Assembly (NCBI RefSeq): GCF_023094165.1
Contig: NZ_JALMDK010000015.1
Location: 62,001 to 126,000, forward strand
Direction: 5' to 3'
Length of the DNA stretch: 64,000 nucleotides
From: Crossiella sp. S99.2
GTDB taxonomy: Bacteria > Actinomycetota > Actinomycetes > Mycobacteriales > Pseudonocardiaceae
Shown here: one piece after another, positions 50,677 through 58,206 of the stretch
How positions within the stretch are numbered: the stretch's first letter is position 1
How the letters are laid out: each line of letters starts with the position of its first letter
Made by a program: the position numbers and the translations under genes
The notes under the pieces: generated by a model
Database searches by the model: none
Seen by the model: the letters and a program-made list of their open reading frames with translations, nothing else
Told to the model about the DNA's origin: nothing

Positions 50677-53043
50677 ATGGACGGTGCGGGCGAACTGACC
50701 CGACGCGGACTACTGGGTGGCGCGCTGGCCGGAGTGGCGGGTGCGGTGGCAGCACCCGCGGCCCTGGCCGGCGCCGGAGACCCGGCCGTCCCCGCCGAAG
50801 CCGTGGGCAGCGGCTCGGCAGGGGGCGGCTGGGTTGCCGGCCTGGGCGAGCGCGGCTGGACCGACTTCCTGGCCTCCAGCGACCTGATCTGGCGCAAGCT
50901 CCCGGCGACCTGGGCGGAGGGTCCCTTCCTGGGCAACGGGTTCCTCGGCTCCGGCATCTACGCCCCGGTCGGTGGCAACAGCATCCGGTTCAACGTGCAG
51001 CACTCCGAGGTGCAGGATCACCGCCCCGAGTTCGGCGCGCTGTTCGGCCTGGCCCGGATCCCGATCGGCCACCTCGCGCTCACCCCCGTCGGCGCGATCA
51101 CCGGCGTGGACTGGCGGCTGGACCTGCACAACGCCGAACTACGCGGCACCATCACCACCGCCGCGGGCACCATCGGCCTGCGTGCAATCGTCCACAGTGG
51201 ACGGTCGGTGCTCGCGGTGGAGCTGACCCCCAGCACCGGTGAGCGCGGGCTGACCTGGAAGTTCCACCCGGCCACCGCGATCAGCCCGCGCACCGACCCG
51301 CGATTCAACAAGCCAGCGCCCCCCGGTTTCCTGCCCAACCCGGCCCCGGAACTGGAGCAGCACGGGGACACCCAGCTCGCGGCCCAGCCACTGCTGGCCG
51401 GTGGCGGGCACGTCACCGCCTGGCGGGAGATCGCCCGCGGCGACCGCCGCACCCTGTACGCCACCGTGGCCTGGGCGCACCCCGGCGCCCCGCCGCGGGC
51501 CAAGGCCCTGCACGCGGTCCGGGCCGCCGCCACCCAGTCCTTCGACGGCTTCGCGCGCGGCCATCGGCGCTGGTGGAACGACTACTACCGGAAGAGCTTC
51601 CTGTCCGTGCCGGACGGCAGGCTGCAGAGCTTCTACTGGATCCAGCTCTACAAGATCGCCGCCGCGGCCCGCGCGGACGCTCCGGTGATGGCCACCACCG
51701 GGCCCTGGCTCGAACCCACCCCGTGGCCCGCCACCTGGTGGAACCTCAACGTGCAGCTGGAGTACTGGCTCATCCACGGCTCCAACCACCTGGAACTGGA
51801 CGCGGTCACCCGCAGCCTGGACCGGCACCGGGACGCGCTGCGTGACCAGGTGGACGCGGCCTACCGGGACGGCAGCTACGGCGTGCCGCGCACCACGGAC
51901 ATGTTCCTGCGCAACGGATCCGGCACCGGCACCGCGGGCTACGGCATCGGCGTACCCGGCAAGGCCGAGCCGACTCCGGAGGTCGGCAACCTGGTGTGGG
52001 CGCTGCACAACGTGTGGCTGTCCTACCGGCACACCATGGACGAGCACCTGTTGCGCGAGGTGCTCTTCCCGTTGCTGCGCGGCGCGATCCGCTACTACCT
52101 GCACTTCCTCAGCACCGGCCCGGACGGCAGGCTGCACCTGCCGTTCACCTTCTCGCCCGAGTACGGGGTCAACGCGCCGGACTGCACCTACGACCTGGCC
52201 CTGCTGCGCTGGGGCTGCAAGACCCTGCTGGACGCGGCGAAGATCCTGCGGGTGGCCGATCCGATGACCGGACGCTGGCGCGAGGTGCTGGACAAGCTCA
52301 CCGGCTACCCGGTGGACGCCAACGGCTACATGATCGGCGCGGGCGCGCCGTTCGCGAAATCGCACCGGCACTACTCGCACCTGCTGCAGGTCTACCCGCT
52401 CTACGAGATCACCTGGGAACAGCCCGAGCACCGCAAACTCATCGAGACCTCCCTGGAGCACTGGATCAGCTTCGAGGGCGCGCTGCAGGGCTACAGCTTC
52501 ACCGGCGCGGCCTCGATCTCCGCGCAGATGGGCCGCGGCGACAAGGCCGAGTTCTACCTCGGTGAGCTGCTGCGCCGCTTCGTCAAACCGAACACCATGT
52601 ACCAGGAATCCGGGCCGGTGATCGAAACCCCGCTGTCCGCGGCCCAGTCCCTGCACGACATGCTGTGCCAGAGCTGGGGCGGGGTGATCCGGGTGTTCCC
52701 CGCGGTGCCCGCGACCTGGCGGGAAGCGGTGCTGCACGAGTTCCGCACCGAGGGCGCGTTCCTGTTGTCCGCCAAGCGATCCGGCGGCGCCACCCAGTGG
52801 GTGCGGCTGCGCAGCGAGGCCGGCGCCCCGTGCGTGCTGCGACCGGGCATCGAAGGCGGGATCAGCGTGCGGGACCGGTGGGGGCTGCCGAAACGCTGGC
52901 AGGACCTGGGCGAGGGGAAGATCGAGCTGTTCCTGCGCGCGGGCGAGGAGGTCCTGGTGCACCGCAAGGGCGTCCGCCCGGATCTGCGCATCGCACCGGT
53001 GACCCCGAACACACCGGCCGCCCCCTGGGGGCTACCCGGATAA
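50677..53043 (+). CDS. Tat-exported GH95-like glycoside hydrolase
   Basis: 788 aa from ATG 50677 (GAGGGG seven bases upstream). An in-frame ATG at 50644 is the alternative. The twin-arginine signal is ELTRRGLLGGALAGVAGA. The body shows GH95 (alpha-L-fucosidase/galactosidase) features: LGNGFLGSGIYAPVGGNSIRFNVQHSE at the start of the beta domain, TWWNLNVQLEYW, resembling the W-N-x-N motif near the active site, and HRHYSHLLQVYPLYEIT, resembling the H-R-H-x-S-H motif. Likely acts on plant or host glycans outside the cell. Exact specificity unknown. A tnpB gene follows 45 bases after the stop. Confidence 0.8.
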   Translation: MDGAGELTRRGLLGGALAGVAGAVAAPAALAGAGDPAVPAEAVGSGSAGGGWVAGLGERGWTDFLASSDLIWRKLPATWAEGPFLGNGFLGSGIYAPVGGNSIRFNVQHSEVQDHRPEFGALFGLARIPIGHLALTPVGAITGVDWRLDLHNAELRGTITTAAGTIGLRAIVHSGRSVLAVELTPSTGERGLTWKFHPATAISPRTDPRFNKPAPPGFLPNPAPELEQHGDTQLAAQPLLAGGGHVTAWREIARGDRRTLYATVAWAHPGAPPRAKALHAVRAAATQSFDGFARGHRRWWNDYYRKSFLSVPDGRLQSFYWIQLYKIAAAARADAPVMATTGPWLEPTPWPATWWNLNVQLEYWLIHGSNHLELDAVTRSLDRHRDALRDQVDAAYRDGSYGVPRTTDMFLRNGSGTGTAGYGIGVPGKAEPTPEVGNLVWALHNVWLSYRHTMDEHLLREVLFPLLRGAIRYYLHFLSTGPDGRLHLPFTFSPEYGVNAPDCTYDLALLRWGCKTLLDAAKILRVADPMTGRWREVLDKLTGYPVDANGYMIGAGAPFAKSHRHYSHLLQVYPLYEITWEQPEHRKLIETSLEHWISFEGALQGYSFTGAASISAQMGRGDKAEFYLGELLRRFVKPNTMYQESGPVIETPLSAAQSLHDMLCQSWGGVIRVFPAVPATWREAVLHEFRTEGAFLLSAKRSGGATQWVRLRSEAGAPCVLRPGIEGGISVRDRWGLPKRWQDLGEGKIELFLRAGEEVLVHRKGVRPDLRIAPVTPNTPAAPWGLPG

Positions 53044-53088
53044 CGAACCGATGCCGGGTTCACTGTGGTGACAGGGGCCAGTGGAAGA

Positions 53089-54405
53089 ATGGCTGTTGTG
53101 CGGCAGGTGGTGAAGGTCAGGTTGCTGCCGACACCGGAACAGGCGTCGGCTCTGTTGGCAACGCTGCACACCTGCAACGAGGCCGCGACCTGGTTGTCCG
53201 AACAGATGCATCGTGACCGGGTGTGGCACAAGATCGATGCGCAGAAACGCTGGTACCGCGGACTGCGGGACTGGTTTGGTCTGTCGGCGCAGCCCACGGT
53301 CAGGGTCATCGGCAAGGTCGCCGAAGCCTACGCCACGGTGCGGGCAAACCTGCGGGCAGGAAACTACGGGCCAACTGGTTCAGCGCGTCGCCGGAAGGTT
53401 GCGGACAAACCGGTTCGATTCCGTTCGGACGCGGCACAACCCTTCGATGCTCGCTGCCTGTCCTGGCAGCTGCCCGAGCACGGTTGTGCGGGCACGGTGT
53501 CGATCTGGACGGTCGCCGGTCGGGTCCGCGATCTGCGGCTGGTGGGCAGTCCCGCACAGCTGGTTCTCCTGCGGGGCGGGACCATCGGCGAGACCGACCT
53601 GATCTGCCGTGACGGCATGTGGTTTCTGCACGCGGCCATCGACGTTCAGGAAGCGCCGTTACGGGAACCGGACGGGTTCCTCGGCGTCGACCTCGGGATT
53701 ATCAACATCGCCACCACCAGCGATGGTCACCGGTCCTGCGGCTCGCACCTCAACCGGTACCGCGCACGGCAGCGGCGGCTCCGGCAGCGCCTACAGGTCA
53801 AGAAGACCTCCTCTGCCCGGCGTCTGCTCAAGAAACGCCGCCGCAGGGAAGCCCGGTTCGCCGCCGACGTGAACCACCGGATCAGCAAACGCATCGTGGC
53901 CGAGGCACAACGCACCGAGCGCGGTATCGCCGTCGAAGACCTGACGGGAATCCGCGGACGGGTACGGCTTCGCAAGCCCCAACGGGCCACGCTGCATGCC
54001 TGGGCCTTTGCTCAGCTTGGCCAGTACCTCCAGTACAAGGCCGCCCGGTCGGGGGTCGCGTTCGTGCAGGTCGATCCGGCCTACACGTCGCAGACCTGCA
54101 ACCGGTGCGGGCATATCGACAAGAAAAGCCGACGCTCGCAAGCGTTGTTTGTCTGTGGCCGGTGTGGCTTCGTTGGGCACGCCGACCACAACGCGGCGCG
54201 CAACATCGCCACTCGCGGTGTTGTGCGCTGGGGCGAAGTCATGCGTCCAGACGCAGCGCCCACCCTGGCAGCCAGTCAGGGCGGCAGCAGCAACCCTAGT
54301 GAGAGACCCGGAAGGCGGGGACAGGCGACGAGCCTGTCCGCCGAGGGACGGGTTCTTGACAGCTATTTCTCAGATTGTTCACAGCGTGGCTTCAGCCATG
54401 GATGA
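53089..54405 (+). CDS. tnpB: TnpB RNA-guided nuclease / transposon accessory protein (second copy)
   Basis: 438 aa from ATG 53089. N-terminal VVKVRLLPTPEQASALLATL, then a RuvC nuclease with Asp201 in LGVDLGIINIATT, Glu283 in IAVEDLTGIRG and Asp366 in GHADHNAARN, plus the zinc ribbon CNRCG...CGRCG. All catalytic residues are present. It differs strongly from the first copy, so the two come from separate lineages. No TnpA is near. The C-terminal tail after Asp366 (about 70 residues) overlaps a probable guide RNA. Confidence 0.93.
   Translation: MAVVRQVVKVRLLPTPEQASALLATLHTCNEAATWLSEQMHRDRVWHKIDAQKRWYRGLRDWFGLSAQPTVRVIGKVAEAYATVRANLRAGNYGPTGSARRRKVADKPVRFRSDAAQPFDARCLSWQLPEHGCAGTVSIWTVAGRVRDLRLVGSPAQLVLLRGGTIGETDLICRDGMWFLHAAIDVQEAPLREPDGFLGVDLGIINIATTSDGHRSCGSHLNRYRARQRRLRQRLQVKKTSSARRLLKKRRRREARFAADVNHRISKRIVAEAQRTERGIAVEDLTGIRGRVRLRKPQRATLHAWAFAQLGQYLQYKAARSGVAFVQVDPAYTSQTCNRCGHIDKKSRRSQALFVCGRCGFVGHADHNAARNIATRGVVRWGEVMRPDAAPTLAASQGGSSNPSERPGRRGQATSLSAEGRVLDSYFSDCSQRGFSHG
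54240..54405 (+). ncRNA. candidate omega/reRNA overlapping the 3' end of tnpB (copy 2)
   Basis: A clear stem-loop GGACAGGC-GACGA-GCCTGTCC lies at 54319-54339 in the tail of tnpB, where TnpB guide RNAs are known to arise. Boundaries are approximate. The guide would begin at the right transposon end. Confidence 0.35.
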
Positions 54406-54450
54406 TTAGTTAGGGGTGCGGGGCGATCGGGGCGCCCCGTCCAACTTCCT

Positions 54451-54495
54451 CCGGCAGCAGGGGCCGGGGGATGGGTGTCCGGCAGCAGGGGCCGG
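54451..54495. repeat. 17-bp direct repeat
   Basis: CCGGCAGCAGGGGCCGG occurs at 54451-54467 and again at 54479-54495, in the 177-base gap between the second tnpB and the SSI-like gene. Nothing else is recognisable there apart from the two hairpins listed next. Confidence 0.8.
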
Positions 54496-54507
54496 ACACA
54501 GGTGCGA

Positions 54508-54571
54508 GCGGCTCACCTGCTCGCAGTACAGGTGAGCCGCCCGCGCGCGCAGTTAGCTCTGTGGGCTAACT
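54508..54571. terminator. two hairpins downstream of SSI-like gene 1
   Basis: GCGGCTCACCTG and its complement (54508-54540, 9-base loop), and AGTTAGC / GCTAACT (54551-54571, 7-base loop). The larger hairpin begins about 43 bases after the inhibitor stop at 54583 and could also stop transcripts from tnpB. Confidence 0.7.
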
Positions 54572-54582
54572 AGTTCTGGGTA

Positions 54583-55020
54583 CTACGGCAACGGCAGGGC
54601 AGGACCGCCGGCGAAGGTGAACAGGTCGCCGGTCTCGGCGAGCATGGTGCAGGTGTTGGGGAACCGGCCCTGCCAGTCCAGCTCCTTGCCGCGGTAGGTG
54701 CCCTTCACCGACACCGAGCGCGGCTGGTAGTCGAGCGTGCAGGCGTAGCCGTCCTTCGGCGCGAGCTGGGCGATGTCGCCGTTCGCGCGAGCCAGCGAAC
54801 GGCAGGCCCTGGTCGGGCTCGGGTGCGTGCCGAGCGCCGGGTTGCAGGCCAGGACCGCGGTCTCATCCGGGACCAGTGAATCGTTTTCGCCGTAGGACAC
54901 CGACAGCGTCATCGCCGAAACGTCGAGTCCGGCGGTGGACGCCGCGGTGGCGGCGGGGGTCATCGCGAACAGCGCGGCCGCGGTCAGCGCCGTGCTGGCG
55001 AGTAGGTGTGAGGTACGCAT
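54583..55020 (-). CDS. SSI-family protease inhibitor, secreted (1)
   Basis: 145 aa from ATG 55020. Signal peptide (MRTSHLLASTALTAAALFAMTPAATA), then a mature domain of about 115 residues. It aligns with Streptomyces subtilisin inhibitor: AVLACNPALGTHPSPTRACRSLARANGDIAQL (first disulfide), YACTLDYQP (reactive loop) and GRFPNTCTML (second disulfide). By alignment with the SSI loop C-P-M-V-Y-D-P, the P1 residue is Leu and P1' Asp. It should inhibit subtilisin- or chymotrypsin-like proteases. Neighbour of a second, divergent family member. Confidence 0.85.
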   Translation of the reverse strand: MRTSHLLASTALTAAALFAMTPAATAASTAGLDVSAMTLSVSYGENDSLVPDETAVLACNPALGTHPSPTRACRSLARANGDIAQLAPKDGYACTLDYQPRSVSVKGTYRGKELDWQGRFPNTCTMLAETGDLFTFAGGPALPLP

Positions 55021-55109
55021 AGTGCGAACCGGTCTACCGGAGCCACCCGCGGCGGCCGAGGTCTGTGCGGCCGGGTCCGCCGGATCGCGTGACACCCGGT
55101 CGTGGATGT

Positions 55110-55499
55110 TCACTCTCCGTCGATGCGGAATACGTGTCCCGCACGGGTCGCGAACTCACAGGGATTGCCGAAGTACAGCTCTTCATCGATCACGCGGCCC
55201 TGCCAGTGTCCGCGTGCGGTGGCCCGCTTCGGGTTCTCGATGTGGTCGGTGCACGCGGTCTCGGTGTCGCCGACCTTGTGCACGTCGCCGTCCACTCGAA
55301 GCAGCTCGGTGCAGGCGAGTCCAGGCGTGGGATGCGTGCCCTCGTCGGGGCCGCAGGTCAGCTGGACCATGTCCGGCAGGTTCGCCGCGCCGACGTTCTC
55401 CACGGTCAGCGTGAGCACGCTTTCCGGCGGCGGGGTGAGCAGGCCGGGAGTCAGCAGGCCGGCGGCGGCCAGCAGGGGCAGGAAGGTGGGGAGGGGCAT
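55110..55499 (-). CDS. SSI-family protease inhibitor, secreted (2), altered reactive loop
   Basis: 129 aa from ATG 55499. Short signal peptide (MPLPTFLPLLAAAGLLTPGLL). The mature part keeps the four SSI cysteines (QLTCGPDEGTHPTPGLACTELL, ETACTDHIENP, YFGNPCEFA) and the W-Q-G turn. The reactive loop is C-T-D-H-I-E-N-P, one residue longer than in SSI, with acidic Asp near P1. That is unusual for a family with Met, Lys, Arg or hydrophobic P1. Target protease may differ, or the protein may no longer inhibit. 89 bases separate it from inhibitor 1. Confidence 0.8.
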   Translation of the reverse strand: MPLPTFLPLLAAAGLLTPGLLTPPPESVLTLTVENVGAANLPDMVQLTCGPDEGTHPTPGLACTELLRVDGDVHKVGDTETACTDHIENPKRATARGHWQGRVIDEELYFGNPCEFATRAGHVFRIDGE

Positions 55500-55571
55500 G
55501 CGTCGATGGTCCCGTGCCGGAAGGGGCGAAACGCCGCTCCGTCAGCGGGACCACCGGATCGTGCCTGTACT

Positions 55572-56330
55572 TCAGTCCACAGTGGACGAGTAGTCACCCA
55601 GGGTCGTCACCGCGTCCTTGATTGCGCGCTGTGCCACCGCGAACAGCCCGGCGCCCAGCGAGATCCGGGCCACGCCGAGCGCGGCCAGCTCCGGCACGGA
55701 CGGGCCGTCGAAGTAGTAGTGCACGTTCACCGGACCGCCCACCGCGGCGGTGAACTCCTTGATCTGCACCGGATCCCGCAGGCCGATCGGGTACACGCAG
55801 TCCGCGCCCGCGGCCAGGTAGGCCCGGCCCCGCGCGATCGCCTCGGCCATATCCCGTTGCGGCGCACCGGCATCCAGGATGAAGCAGTCGATCCGCGCGT
55901 TGAGCACCAACGGTCGCGCGGTGGACGCCTTCACCTCGGCCAGCCAGGCGGCCTGCTCGGCCAGTGGCCGCAGGCCGCCCTGGTGGTCGCCGTCCTCCAG
56001 GTTGCAGCCGACCGCGCCCGCGCCGTGCAACGCGGTGGTGAACTCCGCGGGGGAGAGGCCGTAGCCCGCCTCCAGGTCCGCGGTCACCGGAGCCGGGGTG
56101 GCCGCGGCGATGGCGGCGAGGCCGGCGAAGGCGACCTCAGGCGGCATCGAGTTGTCATCGGGGTACCCGGCGGCCGCGGCCACGGCGTAGCTGGAGGTCG
56201 CGATCACCGGGAAACCCAGCTTGTGCACCAGCCGCGCGGTGGCCGCGTCCCAGGCGTTGGGCAGCACCAACGGCCGCCCGGGAATGTGCCGCGACTTCAG
56301 TTCGGCGGCCTGCGCGGTGAGATCACCCAT
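55572..56330 (-). CDS. isocitrate lyase/phosphoenolpyruvate mutase family protein
   Basis: 252 aa TIM barrel. LPNAWDAATARLV, ATSSYAVAAAAGYPDDN, APVTADLEAGYG and VGCNLEDGDHQGG carry the Mg-binding and substrate-binding residues of the PEP-mutase branch. The K-K-C-G-H loop of true isocitrate lyase is absent. Members of this actinobacterial subgroup are usually unassigned (carboxyphosphonoenolpyruvate mutase-like or oxaloacetate-related). Its start overlaps the AhpD-like gene end by eight bases, so they form an operon. Confidence 0.82.
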   Translation of the reverse strand: MGDLTAQAAELKSRHIPGRPLVLPNAWDAATARLVHKLGFPVIATSSYAVAAAAGYPDDNSMPPEVAFAGLAAIAAATPAPVTADLEAGYGLSPAEFTTALHGAGAVGCNLEDGDHQGGLRPLAEQAAWLAEVKASTARPLVLNARIDCFILDAGAPQRDMAEAIARGRAYLAAGADCVYPIGLRDPVQIKEFTAAVGGPVNVHYYFDGPSVPELAALGVARISLGAGLFAVAQRAIKDAVTTLGDYSSTVD

Positions 56331-56784
56331 GCGCGTGCTCGACCTTGAACGGCAGTTCCTGGGTCACGTTGAGCATGTTCCAGGCGTTGATGGTGACGAT
56401 GGCGTAAACCACCTTGGCCAGGGTCTCCTCGCCGAAGGCGGCCAGGGCCGCGGCGTAGACGTCCTGGGGCACCCCGCCGTGGTTGATGCCGGTGACCGCC
56501 TCGGTCAGCGCCAGCGCGGCCCGCTCGGCCTCGGTGAACACCCCGGCGGCCTCCCGCCAGGCGGCGATCAGGCCGAGTCGCTGTTGAGTCTCGCCCAGCT
56601 TGACCGCGTCCCGCACGTGCATGTCCAGGCAGAACGCGCACCCGTTGAGCTGCGAGGCGCGGATCTTGATCAGTTCGGCCAGGATCTTGTCCAGGCCGGA
56701 GTCGGCCACGGTCTGGTTGAAGGCCAGCATGGCCTTGTAGCCGGCGGGCCAGGACTTCGCGAAGAGTGCTCGGTTGTTGCTCAC
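56323..56784 (-). CDS. carboxymuconolactone decarboxylase / AhpD-like protein
   Basis: 153 aa from GTG 56784. The redox motif is C-A-F-C-x-x-x-H (Cys49, Cys52, His56) after a helix starting ELIKIRASQLNG, as in AhpD alkylhydroperoxidase-like proteins. LTEAVTGINHGGVPQDVYAAALAAFGEETLAKVVYAI is the second conserved part. It probably acts as a thiol-dependent peroxidase or reductant partner. Divergent from the MocR regulator, with its operator between, so it is the likely regulated gene. Confidence 0.87.
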   Translation of the reverse strand: MSNNRALFAKSWPAGYKAMLAFNQTVADSGLDKILAELIKIRASQLNGCAFCLDMHVRDAVKLGETQQRLGLIAAWREAAGVFTEAERAALALTEAVTGINHGGVPQDVYAAALAAFGEETLAKVVYAIVTINAWNMLNVTQELPFKVEHAHG

Positions 56785-56803
56785 GAGACTCAGCCTAAGC
56801 GGA

Positions 56804-56851
56804 ACTGGTCCAAAAAACTGGACCAGTGAGAGCCAAGTAATCTGGACCAGT
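56804..56851. promoter_or_regulatory. MocR operator: three GGACCAGT boxes
   Basis: An inverted pair ACTGGTCC (56804-56811) and GGACCAGT (56820-56827), followed by a direct copy GGACCAGT (56844-56851) that includes the first bases of the MocR GTG start. A TAATCT -10-like box at 56838-56843 suggests a leaderless mocR mRNA that the third box would block. MocR/PdxR proteins typically bind such mixed direct and inverted boxes. Confidence 0.7.
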
Positions 56852-58205
56852 GGCCGAGCTGTATCTGGACCTGGAACCGGGTCTGACCCGGCATGCCGCC
56901 ATCGAGCGGGCACTGCGTGGGGCGATCAGGGACGGCAGGCTGCGCCCGGGTGACCCGCTGCCCTCGACCAGGGTGCTGGCCGCCCAGCTCGGCGTGGCCA
57001 GGGGCACCGTGGTGGAGGCCTATGCCCAGCTCACCGCCGAGGGCTGGTTCCGCAGCCGCCAGGGCGCGCCGACCGTGGTGGCCGCAGCCCCCGCGCTGGA
57101 CCCGCCCGCCGCGCACCGGCCCGCCGAGCAGGGGCTGCGCTGGGACTTCCGGCCCGGTGAGCCGGACACCTCGCTGTTCCCCGGCAGCGCCTGGCTGGCC
57201 GCGTTGCGCACGGTGCTGCGCAGCGCCCCGGCGGTGGCCTTCGGCTACGGCGATCAGCGGGGCCGGATCGAGCTGCGCACCGCGCTGTCCGGCTACCTGG
57301 CCCGCGCGCGCAAGGTGCTCTGCCCGCCGGAGCGGATCGTGATCTGCAGCGGGTTCTCCCCGGCGCTGCGGGTGCTGTGCGAGACCTTCCAGCGGCTGGG
57401 CATCACCGAGCTGCACATGGAGGAGCCCTGCCTGTACCGGCACCGAGATGTGGTGACCAAGGCCGGGCTGGGCATCCGGCCGACCCCGGTGGACGCCGAG
57501 GGCCTGGCGGTCGGCGAGCTGACCGGCCGCGCCGCGCTGCTCACCCCGGCCCACCAGTACCCGCTCGGCTACACGCTGAGTCCGTTGCGGCGCAAGCAGA
57601 TTGTCGACTGGGCCCGCCGGGTGGACGGGTATGTGATCGAGGACGACTACGACGGGGAGTACCGGTTCGACCGGCAGCCGGTGGGCGCGCTGCACGAGCT
57701 GGACCCGTCCCGGGTGATCTACGGCGGCACCACCTCGAAGCTGCTCGCCCCGGGCATGCGGCTGGGCTGGCTGGCGCTGCCCGCCCAGCTGGTGGACCCG
57801 GTGGTGGACGTGCTGACCTACCAGACCGTGCCCGCGCTGGATCAGCTCGGGCTGGCCGAGCTGATCACCAGCGGCCGGTTCGACGCGCACATCCGGCGCA
57901 CCCGCACCGCCTACCGCCGACGTCGCGAGCACCTGGTGGCCACCTTGGCCGAACTGCCCGTCGGCGCGGGTCTGACCGGCATCTCCGCCGGTCTGCACGC
58001 GGTGCTGGAGCTGCCCGAAGGCCTTGCCCTGGAACGGGAACTGGTCCAGCGCGGCGCCCGGCGCGGGATCGCGCTGGAGGGCCTGGAGCCGTACTGGCAC
58101 GGCGAGCCGCGGCGGACCGGGCTGGTGCTGGCCTACAGCCGGGTCCCGGCCGCCCAGGCCCGCCGCTCGGTGGAGGCGCTCAACGCCCTGCTGCGCGCGG
58201 GCTGA
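56850..58205 (+). CDS. MocR-family regulator (GntR HTH fused to aminotransferase-like domain)
   Basis: 451 aa from GTG 56850. Residues 10-80 form a GntR winged helix (AIERALRGAIRDGRLRPGDPLPSTRVLAAQLGVARGTVVEAYAQL region). The rest is a fold-type I aminotransferase domain. The PLP Lys is about residue 297 in GGTTSKLLAPGMRLGW, and the cofactor Asp lies in VIEDDYDGEYRFD. Such proteins sense PLP or a PLP adduct. With AhpD-like and PEP-mutase-like genes divergent, the target is not necessarily B6 metabolism. Confidence 0.92.
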   Translation: MAELYLDLEPGLTRHAAIERALRGAIRDGRLRPGDPLPSTRVLAAQLGVARGTVVEAYAQLTAEGWFRSRQGAPTVVAAAPALDPPAAHRPAEQGLRWDFRPGEPDTSLFPGSAWLAALRTVLRSAPAVAFGYGDQRGRIELRTALSGYLARARKVLCPPERIVICSGFSPALRVLCETFQRLGITELHMEEPCLYRHRDVVTKAGLGIRPTPVDAEGLAVGELTGRAALLTPAHQYPLGYTLSPLRRKQIVDWARRVDGYVIEDDYDGEYRFDRQPVGALHELDPSRVIYGGTTSKLLAPGMRLGWLALPAQLVDPVVDVLTYQTVPALDQLGLAELITSGRFDAHIRRTRTAYRRRREHLVATLAELPVGAGLTGISAGLHAVLELPEGLALERELVQRGARRGIALEGLEPYWHGEPRRTGLVLAYSRVPAAQARRSVEALNALLRAG

Positions 58206-58206
58206 G

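Noticed and set aside
54451..54495. Direct repeats as transposon target-site duplication of the second TnpB
   Set aside because: Both copies lie on the same side of the gene, so they cannot flank the element.
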